From positions 1 through 64,000 of the forward strand of contig JACEFZ010015108.1 in the NCBI GenBank assembly GCA_014155875.1: a stretch of DNA of 64,000 bases, in the 5' to 3' direction. A program made the translations under genes and the position numbers. Below are positions 33,755 through 45,603 of this stretch, one piece after another (position 1 is the first letter of the stretch; each line of letters begins with the position of its first letter). The stretch comes from Cepaea nemoralis (lineage: Eukaryota; Mollusca; Gastropoda; Stylommatophora; Helicidae). A model generated the notes under the pieces. It did no database searches. It saw only the letters and a program-made list of their open reading frames with translations, and had not been told where the DNA came from.

Positions 33755-34455
33755 AGGTGTATGAAGAAGTATTCAGACTGCCACACTTCATACCACAGGT
33801 ATGTCGGTTACAAAAGCCTCCCAGAGGCATGAAATGGAATATTGCTCGGATAGCAAATCCATTACGTGGAAAGTCCGAATCAAAAGCTCACTGTGTGGGC
33901 TTCAAATAAGGTGGAAAAAGTGTCCTAGTGGCACGAAATGGAATATTGCTCGGATAGCAAATCCATTGCGCGGAAAGTCCGAGTCGAAAGCTCACTGTGT
34001 GGATGTCATCTGCACACTGCATTCTTCTGGTTTCCGGAAGAACAGCCTATGGTGAACGGAAGGCCCAATATACGGAAGTGAGGCTAAGCAGCCATGTGCA
34101 GGACGTGACGATTCCTTGGGTGAGCCCAGTACCAGAGCGCTGTGTGTTGGCTCTGCAATTATGGAAGCCTCCTTGGATGGCGGGGAATGCCCATGGTCTG
34201 CCCCTGCCTTCCCTTGAGGGCTGACCAGGATGTCTTTGGCTGTTCTATATGGGCCAGCTAGGATGGGAGATAACACCACACCAGTGAGAGTCAAACGTCC
34301 TAAGAAACCCCCGGGAAGGTTAACCCGGTCAACAAATGCCCGCAGAAGTCGGATGTGTCGGCCTAACGGCGCAAGAACGCAGCTCTGCTGTAAACAGGCA
34401 CAACGCAATCACATCCGAAAAAAAAACTCCGGATGAACGAAGAAGAAGAAGAAGA
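33755..34455 (+). mobile_element. LINE family A 3' UTR with repeats, hairpin and (GAA)n tail (right arm)
   Basis: It has two 103-bp repeat units (anchor cggatagcaaatccattacg and variants), then cccgggaaggttaacc, then gtcggcctaacggcgcaaga. It finishes with the stem-loop around 34411-34436 (catccg, A-run, cggatg) and (GAA)n at 34439-34455. The same terminal block recurs alone at 39725-39785 and 57865-58010, which shows it is the 3' end of a dispersed family. Confidence 0.75.
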
Positions 34456-34869
34456 TACCCTCCACAAATTGCGATCTCCGACGGTGTGGATCAATTCGTG
34501 TATTGACTCCATTCTGTGCACAAGACACAAGACTGTCAAGACTCTTCTCATGCTGTCTTCCTCTATCTCTCTTTCCACACATCTTTCCGGTTGTCACAAC
34601 ATGTTCCAGTTTTTGTCTTCTCATAATGTGGCCAAAGAATGATGACAACTTCCTTCTGATATTTGTGATCAGTTGTATTTGCGATTCAGCTTCCTCAAAA
34701 TGTTCAGATTGCTCATTTTGGCTGTCCAATTAATTTTCAGCATTCTTCTATAAAACCACATCTCCAAGGCTTCCAGGGATTTTGTTTCGCCGGTTTACTA
34801 ATTGTCCAGGATTCACAGCCATATGTTAAAATTGGTTCTATGTAACATGCAAGAACTCTTTTGAATATT
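34456..34869 (-). pseudogene. RTE-like RT C-terminal fragment (right arm)
   Basis: It is the inverted twin of 23196-23615. The minus-strand frame 34729-34409 reads NIRRKLSSFFGHIMRRQKLE and GKMCGKRDRGRQHEKS, typical of the RTE C-terminal region. Confidence 0.65.
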
Positions 34870-35545
34870 GAATCAACCAATGTCTATAACTCAAGATATG
34901 TGGGGTATTCATTATACCGAATCAATGTCTATTGTTCAAGATATGTGAGGCATTCATTATACTGAATCAAACAATGTATCACTCAAGATGTTTGAGGTAT
35001 TCATTATACTGAATCAATTTATCACTCAAGATATGTGAGGTATTTATTATACTGAATCAAACAATGTATCACTCAAGATGTTTGAGGTATTCATTATACT
35101 GAATCAAACAATGTATCACTCAAGATATGTGAGGCATTCATTATACTGAATCAAACAATGTATCACTCAAGATGTTGAGGTATTCATTATACTGAATCAA
35201 TGTATCACTCAAGATGTTTGAGGATATTCATTATACTGAATCAAACAATGTATCACTCAAGATGTTTGAGGTATTCATTATACTGAATCAAACAATGTAT
35301 CACTCAAGATATGTAAGGCATTCATTATACTGAATCAAACAATGTATCACTCAAGATGTTTGAGGTATTCATTATACTGAATTAATGTATCACTCAAGAT
35401 GTTTGAGGTATTCATTATACTGAATCAAACAATGTATCACTCAAGATGTTTGAGGTATTCATTATACTGAATCAAACAATGTATTACTCAAGATATGTGA
35501 GGTATTTGTTATGCTGAATCACACAATGTATAACTCAAGATATGT
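34870..35545. repeat. 46-47-bp satellite (right arm)
   Basis: It is the inverted twin of 22520-23195. The unit is tgtatcactcaagatgtttg, aggtattcattatac, tgaatcaaacaa, about 15 copies. Array length agrees with the left arm to within one or two bases. Confidence 0.85.
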
Positions 35546-35644
35546 GAGACCACAGTCTGCTCTAGCAAAGGAAAGGTGCTGAAGACGGAGGTAACCAGCC
35601 AGGAGGCGCACCACAGAAATCAGGATGCCACCCATTTCACCATA

Positions 35645-37396
35645 AAATATATCGACAACAGCTAAATGTTATGGTGCTCGCTCTGCTTTGGACCCCAGGC
35701 AGGTGCAGTAGTAGGCCTCGAAAGGGTCCAATCACAACTACTGGAGGTCCTTCTCAAATGTCCTGTGGGGCCAGGGGACCTGAGAATAGAGAATAGAGCG
35801 CCTGGCCATACCAAACAAAGACTAAAATAATGCACTGGAATGCGGAGGGAGTCAGCAACAACAAAAATAGAACTAGAAAACATCTTGGACCAAGAAAAAG
35901 TAAGCATATGTTGATTGCAAGAAACTCGCCTCAACGAAAATATAGCCTTCAAAATTAGAGGCTACCACTGTTACCGATCTGACCGAAAGGACAGGCGAAA
36001 GGGTGGGATACTGACCCTTGTAAAAAAAAAATAAATAACAACAGTACCTCCCAAATTGAAGTTTACATGGAAGGGACTGAGTAGCAGACACTTAAACTTA
36101 AGACAGGCAATACAAACGTACATCTGATTAATTACTACTGTCCAAGTGACCGCCCACAGGCACTGAACACACCACCATTAAAAGAAAACATGATTGTGTG
36201 TGGCGATTTCAACAGCATTTCGCAAAGCTGGGGCTATGATCACGTGGACCTGAGAGGAGAGAGATTGGGAGACTGGCAGGATGAGAATAGATTCATCTTG
36301 ATTAACAAGCCGTCTGACCCACAAACTTTCTACTTATTATCATGGCACACTAGGCCTACACCTGACCTGGCTTTTCATTCACCAGACCTGGAGTGGAACA
36401 TTACACGAATTGTTGGGAAATAACTTGGTGGCAGTGACCATCGGCCAGTCTTTCTAACTGTAGAAAATGCGCTTGTAAGTGAAAGCAGCACCCTGTCGAG
36501 GTGGAACTACAAGAAAGTAGACTTGGTCATGTACAAGCAACGCACCAGCTTACTGGTTAGAAACCTGAACACTGAGAAAGACATAAATAAAGTGGTTGAA
36601 GAGTTAGAGAAATGCATACTACAGGCAGCACGAGAAACAGTACCAAAAGGAGCCCGTAAACATTATAAAACCTACTGGAGCAGTGAAGTGGGTGCATAAT
36701 GATGTGGAAGTGTGTAGAAAGCAAGCAGAGGCCAAACCCAGCCAAGAGCACCCCAATAAATACCAGCACGCAAAAGCCAAATTCCAAAGGGCCAAGCCGC
36801 AGACTAGACAGAAAAGCTGGCAGGAGAAAATAGAGTCACTGAACTTTGAAAGAGACATAAGGAAGTTGTGGAAAGCTAATGGAACAACTTAACAATGAGG
36901 GCACAGGGAGAAACTCAAAAACTGCACTACATAAAGACGGAAACATCCTAACAGGAAAGCAAGTAGCTGACCATTTTACGGACGCATTCGCACAAGATAA
37001 CAAATTAGTCCAGAAAAACAACAAGAGATTCGAGAGAAATGGCAACATACATGACAGAATGAAATAGTACATGAGGTTCCGGACACCACCTACCACAATC
37101 AGCGAACTGGAGCTAGCCATATCAAAACTGAAAATGAGAAAATCACAAGGAGATGATGATATCTCGAATGAAATTATCAGGAAACTAGGAACAGAGGCCA
37201 AAGCAAAGCTGTTGCAGATCTTCCATAACAGTTGGACCTTACGCAATGTTCCACAAGTCTGGAGAGAAGCAATCATGATACACCTACTAAAATCAGGGAA
37301 GATAGTTCCATTGCCTCCAGCTACGGACCAATTAGCCTCACCAGCTGTCTCTGCTACACAATGGAGCGCATCATCAATTGCAGACTGCAGTGGTAC
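35645..37396 (+). pseudogene. LINE family B endonuclease and RT N-terminal half (right arm)
   Basis: It begins with the 5' region (cctgtggggccaggggacct) and an endonuclease start near 35830 (MHWNAEGVS, LQETRLNENIAF after an in-frame stop). IVCGDFNSISQSWGYDHVDL lies at 36190-36255 and GSDHRPV near 36435. The RT begins with LKMRKSQGDDDISNEIIRKL (about 37128-37187). The frame is interrupted at 37397 by a solo LTR and resumes at 38168. Several frame changes and stops are present. Confidence 0.8.
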
Positions 37397-38167
37397 TGTC
37401 ACACGTCGTTCTTGATGATAATATCACGAAGTTCTTACGATGATATGTTCATGATATTGTCGTGTGATGGTCGTTGTCTAGGTAACGATACTCATGGTGT
37501 GTCAATGGAGATGTCTAACTGTCTTGCAATATAACTCACCCCAGAAGTACATATTCACCAGTCATTAAACAAGATTCCGTTGGCGCACATAATCCTTTAT
37601 TACAAAAATAAGACGGACAGACGGAACATGTTTATACATCCAGAAATAATGTAATCCATAGAATATAAATATCCTCCTCACAATTTAACCAGCACACATC
37701 AATGCCTTCTCAAGCCTGCTTCATATCAAATCCCCAGACAGGTAATCCAGCTACTATCCACGGCTGGATCTCCTACAATACAACCCACACATTGGGTCGG
37801 AGCCACTGCTCAACTATGCAACCCACTCTGGGTTTTGGCCCTCACTCCCTATAGAACCCACTCTGGTTCAGGCCTGTCTTCACAACTCGGAGAACAACAC
37901 AACACGGAGATCTCTAACTCCGCTTCTCCTTAGAATACCGACCAGTTCGGCATCTACACATCAACTGTCCTGAAGTCCCTTGACTTCACACAAAACTAAA
38001 CTGTCCTTCCCCCATCCCCTGGGGTCCACACTCACCCTTCCCATTATTTCTCAGGACTGGCTGTTTTCTCATAGCCAGGTCAGTCACTTTACTGTCTCCC
38101 ACTTTCATCTCCATTCTTTCTCATGCCCGGTCACTCAACTCAATGTCAATGACCCAGGCTTATGTCA
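37397..38167 (-). mobile_element. Solo LTR (771 bp) with 5-bp target duplication GGTAC
   Basis: On the plus strand it runs TGTCACACGTCG to GGCTTATGTCA; on its own strand it is TGACATAAGCC to CGTGTGACA. GGTAC flanks it at 37392-37396 and 38168-38172, and the interrupted LINE RT frame continues across, so the insertion is precise. A 5-bp duplication with TG...CA ends fits a Ty3- or Pao-type LTR element reduced by LTR-LTR recombination. It is the inverted twin of 19897-20667. Confidence 0.85.
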
Positions 38168-39450
38168 GGTACATTGAAAGTGAAAATATCCTTGTGCCAT
38201 AGCAGGCTGGATTTAGGCAGTGCTATTCTACGGAAGATCAGACAACCTACCTCTCTCAAGAAATTGAGGATGCATTCCAAGAGAAGAAGCTGGTGCTTGC
38301 AGCATGGGTAGATCTGAAGAAAGCCTTTGACAGAGTCTGGAAAGAAGGTCTGATGAAGAAACAGAAACTGTTAAGTCAATGGAAGAATGTACAAATGGGC
38401 GAAAGCGTACTTGCACAACAGAAGAGCCCGAGTACAGATAGACGGACTCAAGAGCAAGAAATTACTATTGCGTCACGGTGTTCCCCAGGGAGGATTGTCC
38501 TCCACACTTTTTCCAATCTTCATCAATGATCTTGTTGCTAATCTACCGCATGGAATAAAAGCGGCAATGTACACTGATAACCAGGGTCTATGGAGCACAA
38601 ATGAACATGCACCAGTGGCCACCATGTCGCCACAAAGAGCTTTAGATGCATTTGTTGCATGGATAAATAGATGGTGTCTCAGAATAAACACTGACGAGTG
38701 CAGCACTACTCTATTTACCTTCTCTCCAAAACAAAAGGCGGGGATCATCCAGATAAATGGACTACCCCTACGAGAAGATAAAGAACCAAAATACCTTGGA
38801 GTAACATTTGATTACAGGCTGACATGGAGAAAGCACATCAAAGCAGTAGCAAAAGCCAGAAGGAAAATAGCCATCCTGAGAAAGCTAAGTGGAGCCACAT
38901 GGGGAGCCAGTGTGAAAAGACTTTGCAACATTTATCAACAGAGCATAGACCACACCTGGAATACGGGTCAGCTGCGTGGTGTTCGGCATCAAACACCACA
39001 CTACAAGAGCTGGGCATGGTGCAAAGTCAAGCACTTAGAGTCACCACAGGAGGGCTGAGATGAACCCCTATAGTGGCGATGGGGAGGACACAAACATAGA
39101 GAGCGCAGAGATACGAAAACTCTAATTCAAGCAGAAAAGTTCTTTAGCTTGCCAGGCCACCCTATGAAGAACAGATTTGAAAACTTGGCAATGCGGCGTT
39201 CGAAAAGGCACAGTTTTATCCACCAGGCCAAACGACTCTACAGAGAAATCACCGATCTATCCACAATTGGTATCTTCCTGAAAACTATTCCAGAGCGAAC
39301 CCCATGGAAAAATGAACATAGACTATCACCACAAATCTAGACAAAAGTGAGAGGAATATTTGACAAGGAAGAACAGAACAGTGTACAGCGCAGAACAGCC
39401 ACTCTCAGCTTCCTTGATAAAGAATACCCAAAGGACTTCTGGATCTCACT
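38168..39450 (+). pseudogene. LINE family B RT C-terminal half and start of RNase H
   Basis: It continues the RT after the solo LTR: SQEIEDAFQEKK, the catalytic block AAWVDLKKAFDRVWKEGL (38305-38360), RHGVPQGGLSSTLFPIFIND, and an active-site region where FADD reads MYTDNQGLW, a mutated box. NYLGVTFD appears as YLGVTFDYRLTWRKHI. The thumb and connector run to SFLDKEYPKDFWI at about 39450, where the RNase H YTDGSA block should begin but a CT repeat starts instead. Frames shift near 38380 and 38990. Confidence 0.8.
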
Positions 39451-39478
39451 TTCTCTCACTTCCACACTCGTAGCGCCT

Positions 39479-39480
39479 CT

Positions 39481-39550
<70 letters not shown>
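39479..39550. repeat. (CT)n microsatellite
   Basis: About 70 bases of CT truncate family B. The Ser-Leu frame across it is an artefact. Confidence 0.95.
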
Positions 39551-39551
<1 letters not shown>

Positions 39552-39724
39552 CTCTCGTCTGTTTTTTTTTCTTTTGTTATGACCCACCTCATTGTTTTCA
39601 TTTATAACATGGCATCTCTTAGTTTTACCATTCAAAGTCTTTTACTTCGAAACATTAACTCCACTTAATAATGGCTTTCAAAATTTTTGGGCGCTCGTAA
39701 TAAATACCCTGTCTTATATCCGCT

Positions 39725-39786
39725 TTAACAGGCACAACGCTGTCACATCCGGAAAAAAAAATCCGGATGAACGCAGAAGAAGAAGA
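39725..39786 (+). mobile_element. Isolated family A-type 3' terminus
   Basis: It reads caggcacaacgctgtcacat, then a perfect 8-bp stem ccgg-type hairpin (catccgga / tccggatg around an A-run), then gaacgcagaagaagaag. It matches the last 60 bases of the family A 3' UTR. It is either an extreme 5'-truncated LINE or a SINE that shares the LINE tail. Confidence 0.6.
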
Positions 39787-40794
39787 TATCCGCTTTAGAT
39801 ACAATAGCACTGAAGAGCTAAGGTGGGTCTGTCTCCTGCCTTTCTGTCTGTATTTATTACACTGTTAACCGAAAACAATGCCCGGCGATTTGATAGACCG
39901 ACCAGCGCGGTTTTTATCTATCCGTGGCCCGTAATTGTGCCTTGATTTATCGGACAAACACACAACAGACCCTTGACCAGATGGCCTGTCGCACAACTCA
40001 GATACGACAACTCTTGCTTTTCTAATAGCATTTGATGTGAATTGTGTCCCCTCGCACCACTTATACTCAAATGTTTTACTATGTGTGGTATCTCATACGG
40101 TACAGAACTTATTTCTTATTAATGGGCCAGACAACGCATTTTGAGAGTCAAGTTGATTACTATCTTTTCACAAGGAAGCTTATCTTGTTGTTTGCTGGAG
40201 AGCTTGAATGACTGGTTCAAGGAGCAGTACTTGCGGGAATTACACTTTTGGAAAGGCCATCCAAACCGTAAGAGTCCTTGGTGAGACTATCCAGGGCAGG
40301 ATAGTTGGGGGAGGGGGGGGGGGGGATCATCAGGTGTAGATGCAGAACCCACTGGAGAGTGGTTCATTCCCAAGTCTTCACCAATCCACCCCAACTCATG
40401 GGTTAACTGTTTCCCTTGCCTTATTCCCCACTGGTGTTTTTATATCTTACAGTCCCCAAGGACGTCCAAAGCGTCTTATGTTTATGTCTTTAACTTGGTT
40501 ATATGTGATTTGTGTTTGTGATTATTATATTTGTTAAGTTTGTTGCATATCGTTTACAGGACATAGCAGTCAACCCCATCATTTTGGCTGTTTGTGATCT
40601 CTTTGCATGTTTACATTCACTAGTTTGCCGCTACTTTACAGGCACGCATGCCATTGCATGAAAAACAACGTAAGGCGGTCTGCTGCCAATATGTCGCAGC
40701 TGTGTTTCGAATGCGGGATTACGAATTGCATCCGTAACTCCTTCACCACAGAGCCGGCTTATATACATCCTGTTTATAATGTTCTCGACATGTG
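39787..40794. other. No recognisable gene
   Basis: This is unique-looking sequence with a G-run at about 40307-40325. The short frames here have no domain or context. Confidence 0.4.
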
Positions 40795-41105
40795 TTGTTG
40801 ATAGTTATTTTTTTTTGCGCTCGCTCGATTTGAACTCAAGCGTAGTCCATACACATTATTTTATAGTAGTAGATGGACTGAATTTTGCATGTGGGTTAGC
40901 TTTCTCTATTAACAGTGTCTCTCGCCATCAGGCGAACCCACTCCGACTTCAGAGGTACTTGTAAGTTACGTCCCCAAGTCAAGGACGCCAGGTCAACATT
41001 TTAGTCCAGCTGTCCGGTGTAGGGGATGAACCGCTAACCTCGGCATCAGTACACAGAATGTTTAATAACACTGTTCTTATCCATTCGGCCATGCGGACCT
41101 GCGTT
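40795..41105 (-). mobile_element. tRNA-derived SINE (family 1), second copy
   Basis: Minus-strand head with an A-box-like segment at 41097-41081 (ccgcatggccgaatgg) and B-box-like GGTTCATCCCC at 41032-41022. About 85 percent of positions appear to match 13040-13335 by eye, including gacttcagaggtacttgtaa (plus strand). The tail is an A-run followed by caacaac. Confidence 0.7.
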
Positions 41106-41727
41106 GATAGGGTTTCATTGCTGTTTCAAGACGTTAATCTACAATTGGAGAGGATAGATAATATACCCAGTAACGTTTATGGAATGGCGTATGAAAACCA
41201 AGAGACTTTTAGATTGGGGTGGGGTGTGAGTGGTTGGAGAGAGACAGACAGACAAAAAGGAATAGAGCACGAACAACCTTTATTTTCAAAGGATTAAGAA
41301 TTTGGCACACAGGCTCGCTTAACATTCTGTCCTTCAGATCTCTCTCCGTTCATGCATTTACTGGCCAAATATCATGGTATATCACTTCTGATGTTAATCG
41401 TGACAATCAGCAAGAAAAATATCAATATATGAATTAAAAATGCATTGGTAATTTGAAAAAATAAATCATTATTACATGGCTAATTAATTTTAAGTAATGA
41501 TGTGGCAATTGTTATTAGCTAAGGATACCACCGATAGGACAATTATTAGTATAGTGCGGTTTCATCATGGAGATGGAAAGAAAGACAGTGATAAGTTGAG
41601 AGAGATACAGAATAACATGCACAGATAGAGAAGAAGCCAGAAATACGGAGAGTGAGAGAGAGGTGGAGAGATAAAAATAGAGAGGCATCATACAGAGAGA
41701 TAGAGCGCGAGTTCGCGTGTTTGTAAG
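41106..41727. other. No recognisable gene
   Basis: Purine-biased towards its right end. No supported frame. Confidence 0.35.
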
Positions 41728-41743
41728 AGAGAGAGAGACAGAG

Positions 41744-41798
<55 letters not shown>
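41728..41798. repeat. (GA)n microsatellite
   Basis: GA dinucleotide tract with a few interruptions. It is followed directly by a 60-base head fragment of SINE family 1 (41800-41862, cagcacaacggatgtttaag). Confidence 0.9.
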
Positions 41799-41800
<2 letters not shown>

Positions 41801-41862
41801 CAGCACAACGGATGTTTAAGATCACTCGTTCTTATCTATTCGGACATGCTGAACTACGAACG

Positions 41863-42459
41863 CGTTATTTTGAAATATTATTATTATTAAATTGTTATAT
41901 TTTGTCAAGTCAGAAAGTCGAATAATTTATAGAACAAAACGGTTAAATAAATCAAGCATAAAGGCGCTATAAATATTTTAATTTGAATACAAAACTGTCA
42001 TTGCTGCTTGTAGTACCTTGCGGTGTACGACAGGCGGGTGGGGGAAGAGGGGGGCCAGTGAGCTTATGGAATTAAGACCACATGTCTAAGGCAGTCGCCG
42101 CGAACTGTGTAGATTAAGGTTTTCTTTTGAAATGAATAATCATTTATTATTATTGATCTGAGATCTTGCTCCCCCTGGATCAGCTGTCCAATATCGTGCG
42201 GATATTTGCTCACAGGCCTCTCGGCCTTTAAGATTTAAGAAATAAAGAAGCAAGAATAGTAAAACTCTAACCCACGATGCTTGTCGTAGGAGGCGGCTAA
42301 GGAGGGTTTGGGTGAGGCTACTCACCTCATTCCGTATACAGCTTCAGTTGCAAAACCCAGCCAGTCATGAACAAGTCTAGAACGGGCATGGTGTGAGTTA
42401 GTTGATGACTTGTGCTTCATTAGGAGATGAGGGGAGGATGAAGAAGGAGTGGGAAGAGA
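41863..42459. other. Unrecognised; contains a SINE-core-like segment
   Basis: The segment 42272-42305 reads acccacgatgcttgtcgtag, gaggcggctaagg. It resembles catgccgtaagagtcgaata on the minus strand at about 45960-45930. A similar tgtcgtaagaggcgactaa motif is widespread in invertebrate SINEs, from general knowledge. No gene is seen. Confidence 0.3.
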
Positions 42460-42556
42460 ATGAGGAGGGGCGCAGTAGAAGAAGAAAAAGAAGGAGGAGG
42501 AAGAGGAGGGGAGCAGAAGAAAAAGAAGGAGGAAGAAGAGGAGGGGAGCAGTAGAA

Positions 42557-42587
<31 letters not shown>

Positions 42588-43142
42588 AAGAAGAAGAAGA
42601 AGAAGAAGAAGAAGAAGAAGAAGAAGAAGAAGAAGAAGAAGAAGAAGAAGAAGAAGAAGAAGAAGAAGAAGAAAGAGGTTGAGAAGAAGAAGAAGAAGAA
42701 GAAGAAGAAGAAGAAGAAGAAGAAGAAGAAGAAGAAGAAGAAGAAGAAGAAGAAGAAGAAGAAGAAGAAGAAGAAGAAGAAGAAGAAGAAGAAGAGGAAG
42801 AGGCTGAGGAAGGGGAGCAGAAGAAGAAGAAGAAGAAGAAGAAGAAGAAGAAGAAGAAGAAGAAGAAGAAGAAGAAGAAGAAGAAGAAGAAGAAGAAGAA
42901 GAAGAAGAAGAAGAAGAAGAAGAAGAAGAAGAAAGAGGTTGAGAAGAAGAAGAAGAAGAAGAAGAAGAAGAAGAAGAAGAAGAAGAAGAAGAAGAAGAAG
43001 AAGAAGAAGAAGAAGAAGAAGAAGAAGAAGAAGAAGAAGAAGAAGAAGAAGAGGAAGAGGCTGAGGAAGGGGAGCAGAAGAAGAAGAAGAAGAAGAAGAA
43101 GAAGAAGAAGAAGAAGAAGAAGAAGAAGAAGAAGAAGAAGAA

Positions 43143-43174
<32 letters not shown>

Positions 43175-43225
43175 AGAAAAGGAGAAAGAGGTTGAGAAGA
43201 AGAGGAGAAAGAGGATGACAAGAAG
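42460..43225. repeat. (GAA)n array with a ~255-260-bp higher-order period
   Basis: The array is almost pure GAA on the plus strand, broken by two marker strings: agaaagaggttgag at about 42670, 42930 and 43182, and gaggctgaggaaggggag at about 42799 and 43056. The recurrence shows that a composite unit of 252-260 bases was itself duplicated. Long Leu, Phe, Ser or Arg frames across it, on both strands, are translation artefacts. Confidence 0.9.
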
Positions 43226-44099
43226 AAAAAAGGAGGAGAGGGTTGCTAGCTGTTTCATTCTATGGGACAAGGGGCTAATGGAAAACCCTGAGTATATTAT
43301 TTCACACATCCTTTTGTGGGAACACCAAACAGAGGCACTGGCCATTGCCTTAGATTGTGCTAATACTCTTTTCTTCATTCTTCTTAAACATAGAAACGTG
43401 TTTAACGATCGATCCACATTTGCGTCGACAGAGCCCATTGAAAGCGCTCGTTTTCTCTTTCCGTTGAGTCGTAAATAATGGAGAAAACGTGTTGTATTTG
43501 CTGGTTGTAATGACGTGTGGGTCCCGTGGCAGGCACTCCACTCAGACCCCACCTCTCGCTTGCCGGGAGCGACCCTGTTTACCGTATACATACACCAAAT
43601 TACAACCGGAACAAATGTTGGAGACAAATTACCGAAAAGTGTTCCCTTTTCTGTCTCTAAATTAATGTGGGCAAGCGTGGGGGTTCTATTTCGCACACAC
43701 TCACAGGACGCACACACTCACGCGTCCGCGCGCGCGCGCGCACACACACACACACACACACTTCAGTTCTACGTATTTTACATCTAATTTGGATTGCTCC
43801 TAGATCTTCTTCATCGAAATCCACTTTATCGTGTATCTTTGATTTACCCAGTATAGTTTCTATTTGTTTCTATATTAGCGCTCGTTCTATTGTTGTCTTA
43901 GTCCTTCGCACGGTTATCATTGTCTAAGACAAATTCCAAAACTATGTACATCTCAGCCGTCTTCTTCTCCTCACTGTAACGCCGATGACAGATTAATAAT
44001 GGAGTTAAAAGGCAAAGGGTCGACTTCATTGCACCGTTTTTTATTCCATATCGCAAGTTTCTTTCCACTAAGAGTGGGGAGGGTGGAAGAGAGGCTGCT
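43226..44099. other. No recognisable gene; short (CGCA/CA)n tract
   Basis: Unique-looking sequence. A cgcg/caca dinucleotide tract lies at 43727-43761. The minus frame that crosses from the GAA array into this region is not supported by any domain. Confidence 0.35.
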
Positions 44100-44255
44100 G
44101 ACGGAAACGTGCACAAAGCACGAACTCCTTAGCTCCAGCGACGACCTCCAGGAGCCTCCGATAAAATTACACTCGTGAACTGAACGACGTAGGCCGGAAT
44201 CGAACCCACAACCTTCGGACCGCAAGGCAGGCTGCGTTACCACTTTGCCATTGAG
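44100..44255 (-). mobile_element. tRNA-derived SINE head (family 3) with perfect A and B boxes
   Basis: On the minus strand the A box TGGCAAAGTGG (44250-44240) and B box GGTTCGATTCC (44206-44196) fit Pol III consensus. The flanking arms do not make a full cloverleaf: the T stem is gtggg/ccggc with a mismatch and there is no acceptor stem. It is therefore a tRNA-derived SINE and not a tRNA gene. The sequence aaagcacgaactcctta at the body recurs as cagtgcacgaactccgta near 44365. Confidence 0.6.
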
Positions 44256-44540
44256 TTTAGTTTAGTTTAGTTTAGTCGATGGATCAACATCACGGCACAC
44301 GGGTGTAACCCATAAGTGCTCCGTTCTCCTCCTAACTCAAACCTGAGTTTGGAGAAACTCAGCTCAGTGCACGAACTCCGTAGCACCGGCGAGGATCCTT
44401 AAATACTTTGGGTAGATTTTTAACTCGAAATTTTGCCCGGGAAGCGCCGTTAGTTTACTCTTTTTCGATTTCCAACTGCCAAGGGATTTTTTTACGTGCG
44501 CTATAATACACACGGGCGTCCGATCTCAATTGAGACTACA
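44256..44540. other. SINE-like body, unassigned
   Basis: It starts with four gtttagtttagt units and contains a second copy of the gcacgaactcc(g/t)tagc motif of the neighbouring SINE. It may be an older, headless copy. Confidence 0.3.
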
Positions 44541-45072
44541 ATATAGTCTATATCTATAAAAATCGTTGTATGTATGTATGTATGTATGTATGTATGTATG
44601 TATGGATGTATGGATGTATGTGGATCCGTCCTTTATGTGTTCGCGAACGGTCCATCCGATTGAGTTGAAATTTTCTACATGTTTTCCTTTCATTCCTGTG
44701 CAACCAATTGTCATAGTTTTATCTATCAGCTATCAGCTATTACCTTCCTAAAATTTAATTTTGTAATTACATGACTGAACATAAGAAAATATAAAAAATA
44801 TATAAAAAAGGGATATAACTTTTAGTAGCATTGTTATATCTTAAGTTAAGTCCCCTGGCTATAGATTAAATGAGTTGATTGACGATGAATTAAATGAGAT
44901 GCTCCCCACCAGGGACTGGGTGCAGCCGGGCCAGACAGATAGACAGACAGATAGACAGACTGACAGACAGATAGTCGGGAACGGGAGCCAAGTTTACTTT
45001 AGATAGATCTCTTCCAATCATATTTTCTATCTATTCTTCTATATTTTATTGTTATGTTCGGGCCGAACATAC

Positions 45073-45169
<97 letters not shown>

Positions 45170-45376
45170 TAGATAGATCGATCGGGAACGGGAGCTTATA
45201 TGACTACTTATATGAATTAAATGAGATGCTCCCCACCAGGGCCTGGGCGAAGTCGGACCGGGTCGGACAGACAGACAGATAGTCGGGAACGGGAGCTTAT
45301 ATGACTACTTATATGAATTAAATGAGATGCTCCCCATCAGGGTCTGGGCGAAGCCGGGCCGGGTCAGACAGACAGT

Positions 45377-45408
<32 letters not shown>

Positions 45409-45538
45409 TAGATAGTCGGGAACGGGAGCTTATATGACTACTTATATGAATTAAATGAGATGCTCCCCACCAGGAGCTGGGCGAAGCCGGGCCGGGTCAG
45501 ACAGACAGACAGACAGACAAGCAGACAGACAGACAGAC

Positions 45539-45603
<65 letters not shown>

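Noticed and set aside
36836..37402. 188-codon minus frame and its twin at 20662-21228
   Set aside because: Antisense of the family B RT; no domain of its own.
42322..43717. Very long frames (299 and 439 codons, Leu/Phe/Ser-rich) on the minus strand and an Arg-rich frame on the plus strand
   Set aside because: They are translations of the (GAA)n array; any trinucleotide repeat lacking stops is open in several frames.
44196..44250. A functional tRNA gene
   Set aside because: A and B boxes are perfect, but there is no acceptor stem and the T stem has a mismatch; it fits a tRNA-derived SINE.
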